The notes beneath the pieces were generated by a model, which did no database searches, was not told where the DNA came from, and worked only from the letters and a program-made list of their open reading frames with translations. Below are positions 1-5,747 of a DNA stretch of 6,298 bases, piece by piece. Position 1 is the stretch's first letter. Every line of letters begins with the position of its first letter. The DNA comes from Chitinophagaceae bacterium (GTDB taxonomy: Bacteria > Bacteroidota > Bacteroidia > Chitinophagales > Chitinophagaceae). A program made the translations under genes and the position numbers. The DNA is taken from positions 10,939-17,236 of the forward strand of contig PLCH01000146.1 of NCBI GenBank assembly GCA_003135585.1. The letters are read 5' to 3'.

Positions 1-1
1 G

Positions 2-748
2 GCTTGGCATATCACCAATAAAAACCCGCTGGGCAGCGGAGCAGGCTACGGATCCTCTTTTCCGCTGAACAGGGAATTCACCACCCGGGCCTTGGGATTT
101 CATACACTGCATTACAATTCAATATATGCCCAGATGAGCCGTGGCAAAACGGAGAAGGTGGCGGCCTTCGGGTTTAGCAGCATAGCAGCCACCCTTGGCA
201 AATTATCAATGGATTGTTGTATGTATACCAGTCAGAATTTCGGATTTATATCTTTTCCGGACGACCTGACAACGGGTAGCAGCATTATGCCCCATAAAAA
301 AAATCCGGATTCATTTGAATTGATAAGGGCAAAATGCAACCGCATCCAATCCATTCCAAATGAATTGACCCTCCTTATGGGAAATTTGACCTCCGGTTAT
401 CATAGGGATTTGCAACTGACCAAGGAAATTTTGTTTCCTGCCATTGAAGAATTGAAAGCATGCCTGCAGATGGCCAGACTGATGCTGTCCAATATCCAGA
501 TAAAAGAAAATATTCTTGATGACGAGAAATATAAATATCTATTCAGTGTGGAAGCCGTGAACGAATTGGTGAACAAAGGAGTTTCATTCAGGGAAGCCTA
601 TAAACAGGTTGGTAACCTGATTGAGAAAGGCGAATTTAAATTTGATCATAAAAAGAAAATAAACTACAAACATGAAGGTAGTATCGGAAATCTTTCGAAT
701 AACAAGATTGAAGAAGAGATGAATAAGGTATTGGCTAAATTTGTTTGA
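2..748 (+). CDS. argH: Argininosuccinate lyase, C-terminal part (5' end outside window)
   Basis: Catalyses the last step of arginine synthesis, splitting argininosuccinate into arginine and fumarate in the cytoplasm. The reading frame is open from base 2, and the start codon lies upstream of the window. The visible 248 residues begin with the family motif NPLGSGAGYGSSFPLNRE. The fumarate-lyase superfamily signature GSSIMPHKKNP follows at visible residues 92-102 (bases 275-307). It carries the mobile serine loop that supplies the catalytic base in this family. Next comes SGYHRDLQLTKE, the counterpart of the ArgH motif GYNRDLQ. The C-terminal helical part runs on to the TGA at 746-748. ArgH is normally about 440-460 residues, so a bit under half is missing. 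The catalytic His region and substrate-binding N-terminus cannot be checked. Nothing in the visible part looks degraded. Identification is very secure from motif order alone. Confidence 0.96.
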   Translation, partial: AWHITNKNPLGSGAGYGSSFPLNREFTTRALGFHTLHYNSIYAQMSRGKTEKVAAFGFSSIAATLGKLSMDCCMYTSQNFGFISFPDDLTTGSSIMPHKKNPDSFELIRAKCNRIQSIPNELTLLMGNLTSGYHRDLQLTKEILFPAIEELKACLQMARLMLSNIQIKENILDDEKYKYLFSVEAVNELVNKGVSFREAYKQVGNLIEKGEFKFDHKKKINYKHEGSIGNLSNNKIEEEMNKVLAKFV

Positions 749-803
749 ATTCCCAGTTAAAACCTTTACAATAAGACAGTCCAATCAATATTTATTAACC
801 ACC

Positions 804-1319
804 ATGTTCCTGCAAACGATCTTTCTTTTTACATTTCTCTCATCGGCAACCAGTTGGAATAACGTAAGCGCTCAGGATACAAAACAGCAAAAAGAAACCG
901 GCAAAGAGGCATCTTTGAAAAAAATGATTGATTCAAAACAGTTCTTATTTGTAGCCCAATCGGCCATGCCAATGAGCGGGCGAACGAGGCAATTAACCTC
1001 AGAATATGGATTAACCTCAAAAAAAGATACGATAGAATCCTTTCTTCCCTACTTTGGCCGCGCATACAATGCCCCTATCGGTTCAACGGATGAAGGTATA
1101 CAGTTTAAGAGTTATAAATTTGATTATGCCGTCTCGGAAACAAAGAAAGGCGGGTGGGAGATAAGCCTTCAGCCAAAAGATGTGAATGATTCTTACCGGC
1201 TGAACTTAAGCGTTTCAAAAAGCGGTTATGCCACCCTCCTGGTGACCAGTAACAGCCGTCAGCCGATTAGCTTTCAGGGATATGTCACTGAAATAAGACC
1301 CGCGAAAGGGGATAAATAA
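804..1319 (+). CDS. Secreted DUF4251 family protein
   Basis: A 171-residue protein whose core (SKQFLFVAQSAMPMSGRTRQL, then FLPYFGRAYNAPI, KKGGWEISLQPKD and SRQPISFQGYVTEI) matches my recollection of the Bacteroidota DUF4251 family, whose biochemical role is unknown. Residues 1-23 look like a signal peptide: a hydrophobic stretch LQTIFLFTFL and a possible cleavage after VSA before QDTKQ. The mature protein would be periplasmic or exported and mostly beta-strand. I chose ATG 804, the only ATG before the hydrophobic stretch. A TTG at 741 is in frame and overlaps argH by 8 bp. It would give 192 residues and supply the basic n-region (Lys7, Arg12) that the ATG form lacks, so the start is not settled. 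The gene follows argH by 55 bp and may be read through from it. It converges with the next gene after 25 bp, and I see no strong terminator between them. Confidence 0.85.
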   Translation: MFLQTIFLFTFLSSATSWNNVSAQDTKQQKETGKEASLKKMIDSKQFLFVAQSAMPMSGRTRQLTSEYGLTSKKDTIESFLPYFGRAYNAPIGSTDEGIQFKSYKFDYAVSETKKGGWEISLQPKDVNDSYRLNLSVSKSGYATLLVTSNSRQPISFQGYVTEIRPAKGDK

Positions 1320-1344
1320 TTCATAGGCTTTTCATTTTGTCTTT

Positions 1345-2184
1345 TTATTTAAGCCGCGCGTTAAACTTTCCACCGGAGATGTTTACGGGTCCTGAACTCC
1401 CTTTGGCATTGCCACTAAACTGGCCTGCCAGCATTTTTGTAGTGGCATCGTAGGAGACAATGGTAACACTTGTTTCAACCGTCGTAGTCGTAGGGTCCGC
1501 TTCAAAAATGAAGCTTGAATTTGCATCAAAGAAAGCAAACTGAGCATTAGTATGGCTGGAATAGGTTCCAGGAGAAATATTTCCAATTCCCGGGAAAGCC
1601 AGTCCGATTGTAAATAAACTGTCACCAGTCGGGACGGTGCCGGCAAGATATAAAATAGTAAATGGAACCGATGCTATTGTAGTATCATAGGCGTAGGCCG
1701 TATCAACAAAGCCATGATAAAAATTCATGCCCTGGTTAAACTGCCAGGTATTGTTGTCGGTGACATTCACGGTAAAGGTACAGGTTGCACTGTCACTACC
1801 CGTTATTGAAAAGGTGGTGTTCAACGGCAAAATGGGCGTGCCGCTGGCTTTCAAAAAGATCCTGGTAAGCCCCGTATTGTTAAAGGATCCAGAGTCGGAA
1901 AAGAAAAATCCGTTTTGAGTATCGCTTGACAACCGGTAGCTGCCAATGGTCGTGACAATTACCGCCAATTCCAAAAAATTCGAATCCTTGGTTGCTACTC
2001 CGGCAAAGTAAGTTCCATGGACCAGACTGAATTCGCAATTACCAGAGTTGTTTTTTAAAGAAAAAACAGCGGTCGTTCCAGGCAGGCTCACTTTCCCGTT
2101 TTCGTTGCTATATTCCTTTGCGCAGGATACGAGTAAGGCCGCCAAAAAAAAACCTGGGATCAGATAGCCAACTACACGATTCAT
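1345..2184 (-). CDS. Hypothetical lipoprotein, beta-rich
   Basis: A 279-residue lipoprotein of unknown function. ATG 2184 starts a short signal (MNRVVGYLIPGFFLAALLVSC) with lipobox LVSC and lipidated Cys21. An in-frame TTG at 2196 would add only four residues. The mature part begins AKEYSNENG, a charged stretch of the kind found after the Cys in Bacteroidota surface lipoproteins. Residues 37-141 look like an Ig-like beta domain: paired Cys50 and Cys135, the motif GTYFAG, the motif GSYRLSSDTQNGFFFSDSG and a closing CTFTV strand. Residues 145-279 form a second beta-rich part ending in a pattern GQFSGNAKGSSGPVNISGGKFNARL that I associate with Bacteroidota lipoproteins. No catalytic motif is visible. 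Its own promoter is likely (2227-2256), and it stands alone, downstream of and apart from the peptidase operon. Lipidation and export are well supported; any role in binding or the cell envelope would be a guess. Confidence 0.85.
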   Translation of the reverse strand: MNRVVGYLIPGFFLAALLVSCAKEYSNENGKVSLPGTTAVFSLKNNSGNCEFSLVHGTYFAGVATKDSNFLELAVIVTTIGSYRLSSDTQNGFFFSDSGSFNNTGLTRIFLKASGTPILPLNTTFSITGSDSATCTFTVNVTDNNTWQFNQGMNFYHGFVDTAYAYDTTIASVPFTILYLAGTVPTGDSLFTIGLAFPGIGNISPGTYSSHTNAQFAFFDANSSFIFEADPTTTTVETSVTIVSYDATTKMLAGQFSGNAKGSSGPVNISGGKFNARLK

Positions 2185-2226
2185 AGAGAGGAGCAATTTG
2201 ATTTATACAGAATCAGCCGTTAATGG

Positions 2227-2256
2227 CAAAGATATTTAAGCTTTTTGGGAAGGCAA
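2227..2256 (-). promoter_or_regulatory. Candidate Bacteroidota promoter of the lipoprotein gene
   Basis: Read on the - strand, TTG at 2256-2254 is followed after 19 bp by TATCTTTG at 2234-2227. The latter is an exact match to the Bacteroidota primary-sigma -7 consensus TAnnTTTG. The spacing is the usual one for the -33/-7 pair. Transcription would begin near 2220, leaving a leader of roughly 35 nt before ATG 2184. A second exact -7 match (TATTTTTG, 2278-2271) has no -33 partner at proper distance. Confidence 0.5.
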
Positions 2257-2271
2257 TCTGTTTTGCCATTC

Positions 2272-2326
2272 AAAAATAGTTAAAAATGGTTGGGCTGCCC
2301 CTATGAGCCAGGAAAACCCAGGCAGC
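2272..2326 (-). terminator. Possible intrinsic terminator of the peptidase operon
   Basis: About 70 nt past the peptidase stop, the - strand carries a 6-bp G+C-rich stem, GCTGCC at 2326-2321 with GGCAGC at 2299-2294. Two T runs (2286-2282 and 2276-2272) lie downstream. The 21-nt loop is long and only weakly structured, and the first T run starts seven bases after the stem. It is a weak candidate rather than a clear terminator. Confidence 0.25.
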
Positions 2327-2360
2327 GTATCCGAATTCGTTATCTCCTCAAAAACCATGA

Positions 2361-2372
2361 AATCTGCAGATT
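2361..2372. repeat. 12-bp perfect palindrome AATCTGCAGATT
   Basis: AATCTGCAGATT is fully self-complementary and lies 22 bp beyond the stop codon of the peptidase gene, in the 210-bp gap before the lipoprotein. The flanking bases do not extend the symmetry. It could be a protein site or chance; no copy was noticed elsewhere in the window. Confidence 0.3.
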
Positions 2373-2394
2373 AAAATTCCTCTATTTTTAGCTT

Positions 2395-3678
2395 TCACCT
2401 CAATTTATCTGCAGTCACTCTTGAAGGGGTATCTTTTCCTTCAATAATTGATCTTGAACTCAAAGCTATGGCTTTGATGATCTCAGCCATATTATTCATG
2501 TCGAGCGTACCAATTTCATCTCCTCTGGTGTGGTAATATTTTTCAGAATCCATTTTGGATGTAGAGAGCGTATGTGCCGGAACTCCCTGCCTTGCCAGGC
2601 TTGCATTATCAGAACGATAAAATAAACCTTCCTTTGGGTAAGGGTCAGGATAGAACCTGAACTGGCTTCCCGCCAGGTTTTTTTCCAAAATCATTCCCAT
2701 ATCCGTTTTTTCATACCCTGTAATAAAAGCAGAATTGGTTCCCCATTTACTCTCGGTTCCGATCATTTCAATATTAAACATTGCAACAACCTTTTCAGGA
2801 TCAAATTGTTTCGAAAAATATTGGGATCCGTATTCACCTATCTCTTCTGCGGTAAAAGTGGCAAAAATCAGGGTGCGTTCATTGTTATTCAGTTTACTGA
2901 AATATTTCGCAAGCATAATAACGGCGGTGCAGCCCGAAGCATCATCATTGGCTCCATTGAAGACGGAATCCATCTTGTCATCCGGCTTGCCGGTACCCAG
3001 ATGATCATAGTGGGCGGAAAAAATAACGTAATCATTCTTTTTATTCTTTCCGGGCAATATTCCCACCAGATTGGCCAGAGGAGCTTCTGTTATTTCATGC
3101 TTCAGGTAGATTTTATAATTTTGTGGGTTCTTTGTTGTCAATACAAATACCACACTTCGTTCCGATTTGAATTGCTGCTGTTTAAACCCCCCCAACCGGC
3201 TGAAATATTTTGAAAATGACGTATCTACCAAAACTAGATAATTTTTATCGCCCTGGATATATTTGAATACTTCTTTAGTGAAATTATCACCGGATCTGAT
3301 AAATGCCTTTTCGAAACCGCTGTCCTGATTTAAACTCAATTCAGTCTTTGAAGTAAATGCTATTAGATTTTTTGGCTCCAGCGACTGATCGTCCAATGTA
3401 TCCGTTGCAACAATCAATTTCGCCCTTATCATGCTAAACGGTTGACGGTAACTGTTACTATTATTCCAGCCCTGCAGGCCGGCCGCTTTGAATTCGCCGG
3501 AAATAAAATCGGCCGCTTTTTCAATGCCCGGGCTAAAGCTTGCCCTTCCCTGCATATCATCCGCGGATAATATTTTTTCAATACGTTCCACTTCCTGCGG
3601 GTTAATGACCTTATCAATCATTTGGCTGTAAGAAGCACTGCACGCTACCAGCCATAGGACAAGCTGTAGTCTTTTCAT
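2395..3678 (-). CDS. Exported M28 family zinc metallopeptidase
   Basis: A 427-residue peptidase of the M28 (aminopeptidase Y-like) family, probably acting outside the cytoplasm on peptides. All dinuclear-zinc positions are visible: His223 and Asp225 in SAHYDHLG, bridging Asp245 in NGANDDASG, general base Glu278 and ligand Glu279 in TAEE, Glu304 in NIEMIG where many relatives have Asp, and His383 in YYHTRGDE. The N-terminus MKRLQLVLWLVACSASYSQ is a signal peptide. LVAC at 10-13 could be a short lipobox (lipoprotein), or signal peptidase I may cut before Gln19; I cannot decide. Residues 20-200 are the less conserved N-terminal region, and the catalytic domain occupies about 200-410. The ATG follows an A-rich leader, usual for the phylum. 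It begins 28 bp after the response regulator stop, so co-transcription with the two-component genes is likely. Substrate unknown. Confidence 0.93.
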   Translation of the reverse strand: MKRLQLVLWLVACSASYSQMIDKVINPQEVERIEKILSADDMQGRASFSPGIEKAADFISGEFKAAGLQGWNNSNSYRQPFSMIRAKLIVATDTLDDQSLEPKNLIAFTSKTELSLNQDSGFEKAFIRSGDNFTKEVFKYIQGDKNYLVLVDTSFSKYFSRLGGFKQQQFKSERSVVFVLTTKNPQNYKIYLKHEITEAPLANLVGILPGKNKKNDYVIFSAHYDHLGTGKPDDKMDSVFNGANDDASGCTAVIMLAKYFSKLNNNERTLIFATFTAEEIGEYGSQYFSKQFDPEKVVAMFNIEMIGTESKWGTNSAFITGYEKTDMGMILEKNLAGSQFRFYPDPYPKEGLFYRSDNASLARQGVPAHTLSTSKMDSEKYYHTRGDEIGTLDMNNMAEIIKAIALSSRSIIEGKDTPSRVTADKLR

Positions 3679-3706
3679 TCTTTTTTTTAAAATTTTTAGG
3701 AAATTC

Positions 3707-4441
3707 CTACAGACTCATCATTTCTTTAAACTTCACGGTTTGACGACGGCTCACTTCTATCTTTTCACCTCCCTTCAGCTCCAGCAGGAGGCCTCCGTTG
3801 AAATAAGGTTCAATTTTTTCAATAAGTCGTAGGTTTACGATATGTTTTCGATTGGCCCGGAAGAAAACTTTTTCATCCAATCTTTCTTCCAGTGCATTCA
3901 GGGATTTTAATATGAGCGGTTTATTGGGACCAAAATACACCTTGGCATAATTGCCCACGCTTTCAAAGAGACGAATATCGGACAGTTTTACAAACCAACA
4001 GCGCTCCCCGTCTTTCACAAAAACCTGGTCATGTTCATGCAGCAAGCTCCGGTTTACCGCGATCTCGTCGTCTCCTATCTGCTCCTTGTCTTCTTCCAGA
4101 TGCAATTTCTGAATGGCGTCGGCCAGCCGCTTGGGTTCAACCGGTTTTAACAGGTAATCGAGTGCATTCACTTCGAATGCCTTTAATGCATGATCATCGT
4201 AGGCAGTAGTGAAAATTACGTCCGGTGCCTTATCCAGCTCAGCCAGCATATCGAAGCCCGTTTTTCCAGGCATTTGTATATCAAGAAAAATAAGGTCCGG
4301 ATTCAGGCTGTCAATTTTTTCAATCCCTTCATTGGCATTTGCAGCCTCTGCGATCACTTCAATTTCAGGAAATTCGAGCAGTAGCTTTTTCAATTCATTC
4401 CTGGCCAACCGTTCATCGTCGATTATAACAGCTCTGATCAT
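3707..4441 (-). CDS. LytTR family DNA-binding response regulator
   Basis: A 244-residue cytoplasmic regulator of the LytR/AgrA class. The receiver domain (1-120) has the acidic pair Asp8-Asp9, phospho-acceptor Asp54 in FLDIQMPG, Thr79 in FTTAYDDHA and Lys99 in LLKP, so it looks fully functional. After a Glu/Asp-rich linker (about 115-128), residues 139-243 form the LytTR DNA-binding domain: FVKDGERCWFVKLSDI, the conserved FESVGNYAKVY, then FRANRKHIVNL and a C-terminal VSRRQTVKFKEMM. I chose ATG 4441 because MIRAVIIDDE is the normal family beginning. A TTG at 4465 would add eight residues and overlap the kinase stop. It follows the kinase gene by 20 bp and precedes the peptidase by 28 bp, so it is the partner of that kinase. 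Its targets are unknown; nearby palindromes at 5534-5555 and 5709-5732 could be tested, though LytTR proteins usually bind direct repeats. Confidence 0.94.
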   Translation of the reverse strand: MIRAVIIDDERLARNELKKLLLEFPEIEVIAEAANANEGIEKIDSLNPDLIFLDIQMPGKTGFDMLAELDKAPDVIFTTAYDDHALKAFEVNALDYLLKPVEPKRLADAIQKLHLEEDKEQIGDDEIAVNRSLLHEHDQVFVKDGERCWFVKLSDIRLFESVGNYAKVYFGPNKPLILKSLNALEERLDEKVFFRANRKHIVNLRLIEKIEPYFNGGLLLELKGGEKIEVSRRQTVKFKEMMSL

Positions 4442-4461
4442 ATCACTTTTATTTAATGGAA

Positions 4462-5508
4462 TCAATCGACAGGAATCAACACCGTTGCCTGCACTGTATT
4501 CCCATTTGTTTCTTTTATGTCAAAATTTGCTTTCTCCCCGAATAATATCTGCAGCCGGTTCCGGGTACTGATCAACCCAAAGCCGTCATTGCTCAACGAA
4601 CCATTCAGATATCCTGTGTTGCGGATTACCAACTCATGATAACCGCCCCTAAAGTCAGAGATGATTTTTACCATTCCCCCGTTTACCTGTTTACTGATGC
4701 CATGTTTGATGGCATTTTCTACTAGGGTCTGTAACATCATAGGTGGAATCGGCTGGTCCAGGGTATCTTCATTAATTTCATATTCAACCCTTAGCCTGTC
4801 TTCGAAACGGATATGTTCAAGGGCTAAATAATCTTTTACAATATTGAGCTCCTTTTCAAAAGTGACCGTTTCCTGTTTTTCCGTTTGCATGCTGCTGCGC
4901 AGGATATTGCTCAACTCAGTTATTGCCGTGCGGGCACGCCCTGGATTTTCATCGATCAGGGCACGTATACTATTCAGTGCGTTAAAAATAAAATGAGGAT
5001 TGATATGGGATTTGATCGTCTTTAGTTCCAACTCCTTTACAAGGGACTCCAGCTTTAAAGTATCCAGTTCCTGTTTTCTGCTTTTTTCAATGTAATGATA
5101 AAAATAGTAAATCATAGTCCAGGGAAAGATGATCAGGCCATTCTCAAGAACATGTCCCAGGATTCTTGTTGTGAAACTTAATTTGTGTTTACTGGCATCA
5201 GAAAGGTTTATTAAATCGTAGATGCCGATTTGAACCAGGCTCATAATCACGCTGGTCACAAATACCCCCATCAGTAATTTCGGCAATACCTTTTCAACGG
5301 CCTGCATCAGCCAATTAGATTTGCGGATTACCATCCGGAATAAATGAGTGGTAAGAATACCGGAAAGCATTACCACAAATTGCCTCTCCAGAAGTTTGGG
5401 AGTGATTTTTTGCTCAAAAGTGGAAGCAAAGAAAACCAATGCCAGAACCACAATGCCCCAACCGGCCACCTGGCACCACCAATAATATTTTCTTATCTTC
5501 TTTTGCAT
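4462..5508 (-). CDS. Membrane sensor histidine kinase, LytS/YehU type
   Basis: A 348-residue kinase that should autophosphorylate and pass phosphate to the adjoining LytTR regulator. The N-terminal third holds four predicted membrane segments, about 12-30, 43-61, 76-100 and 117-140, with very short loops. There is therefore no large extracytoplasmic sensor domain; a membrane-embedded or small-ligand signal is likely but unknown. A helical, Lys/Glu-rich linker (141-166) leads to the His_kinase domain with phospho-acceptor His172 in INPHFIFNALNSI. The ATP-binding part has the N box LVENAIKHG (Asn265) and the glycine motif NDGFGLISTRNRL (309-311). Start ATG 5508 has MQKKIRKYYWWCQ, a basic stretch just before the first membrane helix, which fits cytoplasmic N-terminus topology. 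It is the first gene of the probable kinase-regulator-peptidase operon and is divergent from dxs. Confidence 0.94.
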   Translation of the reverse strand: MQKKIRKYYWWCQVAGWGIVVLALVFFASTFEQKITPKLLERQFVVMLSGILTTHLFRMVIRKSNWLMQAVEKVLPKLLMGVFVTSVIMSLVQIGIYDLINLSDASKHKLSFTTRILGHVLENGLIIFPWTMIYYFYHYIEKSRKQELDTLKLESLVKELELKTIKSHINPHFIFNALNSIRALIDENPGRARTAITELSNILRSSMQTEKQETVTFEKELNIVKDYLALEHIRFEDRLRVEYEINEDTLDQPIPPMMLQTLVENAIKHGISKQVNGGMVKIISDFRGGYHELVIRNTGYLNGSLSNDGFGLISTRNRLQILFGEKANFDIKETNGNTVQATVLIPVD

Positions 5509-5524
5509 TTTTACTCTTAATGTT

Positions 5525-5553
5525 CAAAACTATCGTTTTCAGACTTCTGAAAA
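5525..5553 (-). promoter_or_regulatory. Candidate promoter of the kinase-regulator-peptidase operon
   Basis: On the - strand TAGTTTTG (5532-5525) matches the Bacteroidota -7 consensus TAnnTTTG exactly, and no other exact match is seen in the 239-bp gap. The only -33-like element is TTTT at 5553-5550, 17 bp upstream, which is a poor match to TTTG. Transcription would start near 5518, about 10 nt before ATG 5508. The spacer and -33 region are covered by the palindrome at 5534-5555. Confidence 0.4.
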
Positions 5554-5555
5554 CG
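5534..5555. repeat. 22-bp perfect inverted repeat upstream of the kinase gene
   Basis: Arms CGTTTTCAGA (5534-5543) and TCTGAAAACG (5546-5555) are exact reverse complements, separated by the two bases CT. The next flanking bases do not pair. It lies 26-47 bp before the kinase ATG and one base upstream of the candidate -7 box, where a dimeric DNA-binding protein would block or influence RNA polymerase. The 2-nt centre and lack of a good following T run make an intrinsic terminator less likely than an operator. Confidence 0.6.
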
Positions 5556-5630
5556 GGTCTTTTGTATTAATGGCTAAACCGCATAGTCCATCGGTCAGCA
5601 ATTCAAAATTGTAAGGAAAAGGAGGGCCCT

Positions 5631-5687
5631 ATGAACAAGATACGTAAAACAGCTGTTTCGTTAAAAAAAACAAAATTGAACCCTTAA
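5631..5687 (+). CDS. Possible 18-codon mini-ORF with strong Shine-Dalgarno site
   Basis: ATG 5631 opens MNKIRKTAVSLKKTKLNP, ended by TAA at 5685. A perfect AAGGAGG (5619-5625) sits five bases before the ATG; such a site is rare in Bacteroidota, whose genes mostly lack it, and no other gene here has one. The peptide is strongly basic (six Lys/Arg of 18) with no membrane segment. It is in the dxs frame but separated from it by stops at 5685 and 5700, and ends 60 bp before the dxs ATG. It could be a leader peptide, a short toxin or precursor remnant, or chance in an A-rich region. The SLKKTKL stretch recalls Bacteroidota ribosomal-peptide leaders, but no modification genes are nearby. Confidence 0.3.
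   Translation: MNKIRKTAVSLKKTKLNP
5647..5658. repeat. 12-bp perfect palindrome AAACAGCTGTTT
   Basis: AAACAGCTGTTT is fully self-complementary and lies inside the mini-ORF, between the two longer palindromes of the kinase-dxs gap. It shares CAG/CTG half-sites beside A or T tracts with both of them, although spacing and orientation differ. It may be a weaker site for the same or another regulator, or chance in A+T-rich DNA. Confidence 0.35.
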
Positions 5688-5696
5688 AAGGTTGAA

Positions 5697-5728
5697 TTGT
5701 AATTTATAGCAGTAAAAATGTATTTTTA
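5697..5728 (+). promoter_or_regulatory. Candidate promoter of dxs
   Basis: TTG at 5697-5699 and TATTTTTA at 5721-5728 are 21 bp apart. The second differs from the Bacteroidota -7 consensus TAnnTTTG only in its last base. Transcription would begin near 5735, leaving a leader of about 13 nt before ATG 5748. The -7 box sits within the right half of the palindrome at 5709-5732. This is a plausible but imperfect match, and an upstream start reading through the mini-ORF is also possible. Confidence 0.25.
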
Positions 5729-5732
5729 CTGC
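5709..5732. repeat. 24-bp inverted repeat just upstream of dxs
   Basis: Arms GCAGTAAAAAT (5709-5719) and ATTTTTACTGC (5722-5732) are exact reverse complements around the two bases GT. The repeat ends 15 bp before ATG 5748. As DNA it would be a good two-fold operator covering the candidate -7 box. As RNA it would form a 10-bp stem with a UGUA loop in the dxs leader. No T run follows, so it is not a standard terminator. It also buries the alternative in-frame ATG 5718. Confidence 0.6.
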
Positions 5733-5747
5733 GCTAAAGTCAACCTG

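Noticed and set aside
1299..1348. Terminator between the convergent DUF4251 and lipoprotein genes
   Set aside because: Only a 3-bp CCC/GGG stem precedes the T-rich 1331-1348 stretch, which is too weak to call.
3187..3193. G7 run (C7 on the + strand) inside the peptidase gene as a phase-variation tract
   Set aside because: Seven bases is short for a slippage switch, and it encodes an ordinary Leu-Gly-Gly-Phe stretch in an intact frame.
2735..3213. Open frames on the + strand opposite the peptidase gene
   Set aside because: They are antisense shadows with no family motif, while the opposite strand has all M28 catalytic residues.
3697..3709. Inverted repeat TAGGAA-A-TTCCTA over the stop codon of the response regulator as a terminator
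   Set aside because: The 1-nt centre cannot form a loop without opening pairs, leaving four base pairs, and it is followed by A-rich rather than T-rich RNA before the peptidase.
4463..4465. TTG as the start of the response regulator, overlapping the kinase stop
   Set aside because: ATG 4441 gives the normal family N-terminus MIRAVIIDDE; the extra eight residues match no receiver-domain feature.
5599..5611. CAATT-CAA-AATTG inverted repeat in the kinase-dxs gap
   Set aside because: Arms of only five A/T-rich bases are expected by chance in this DNA.
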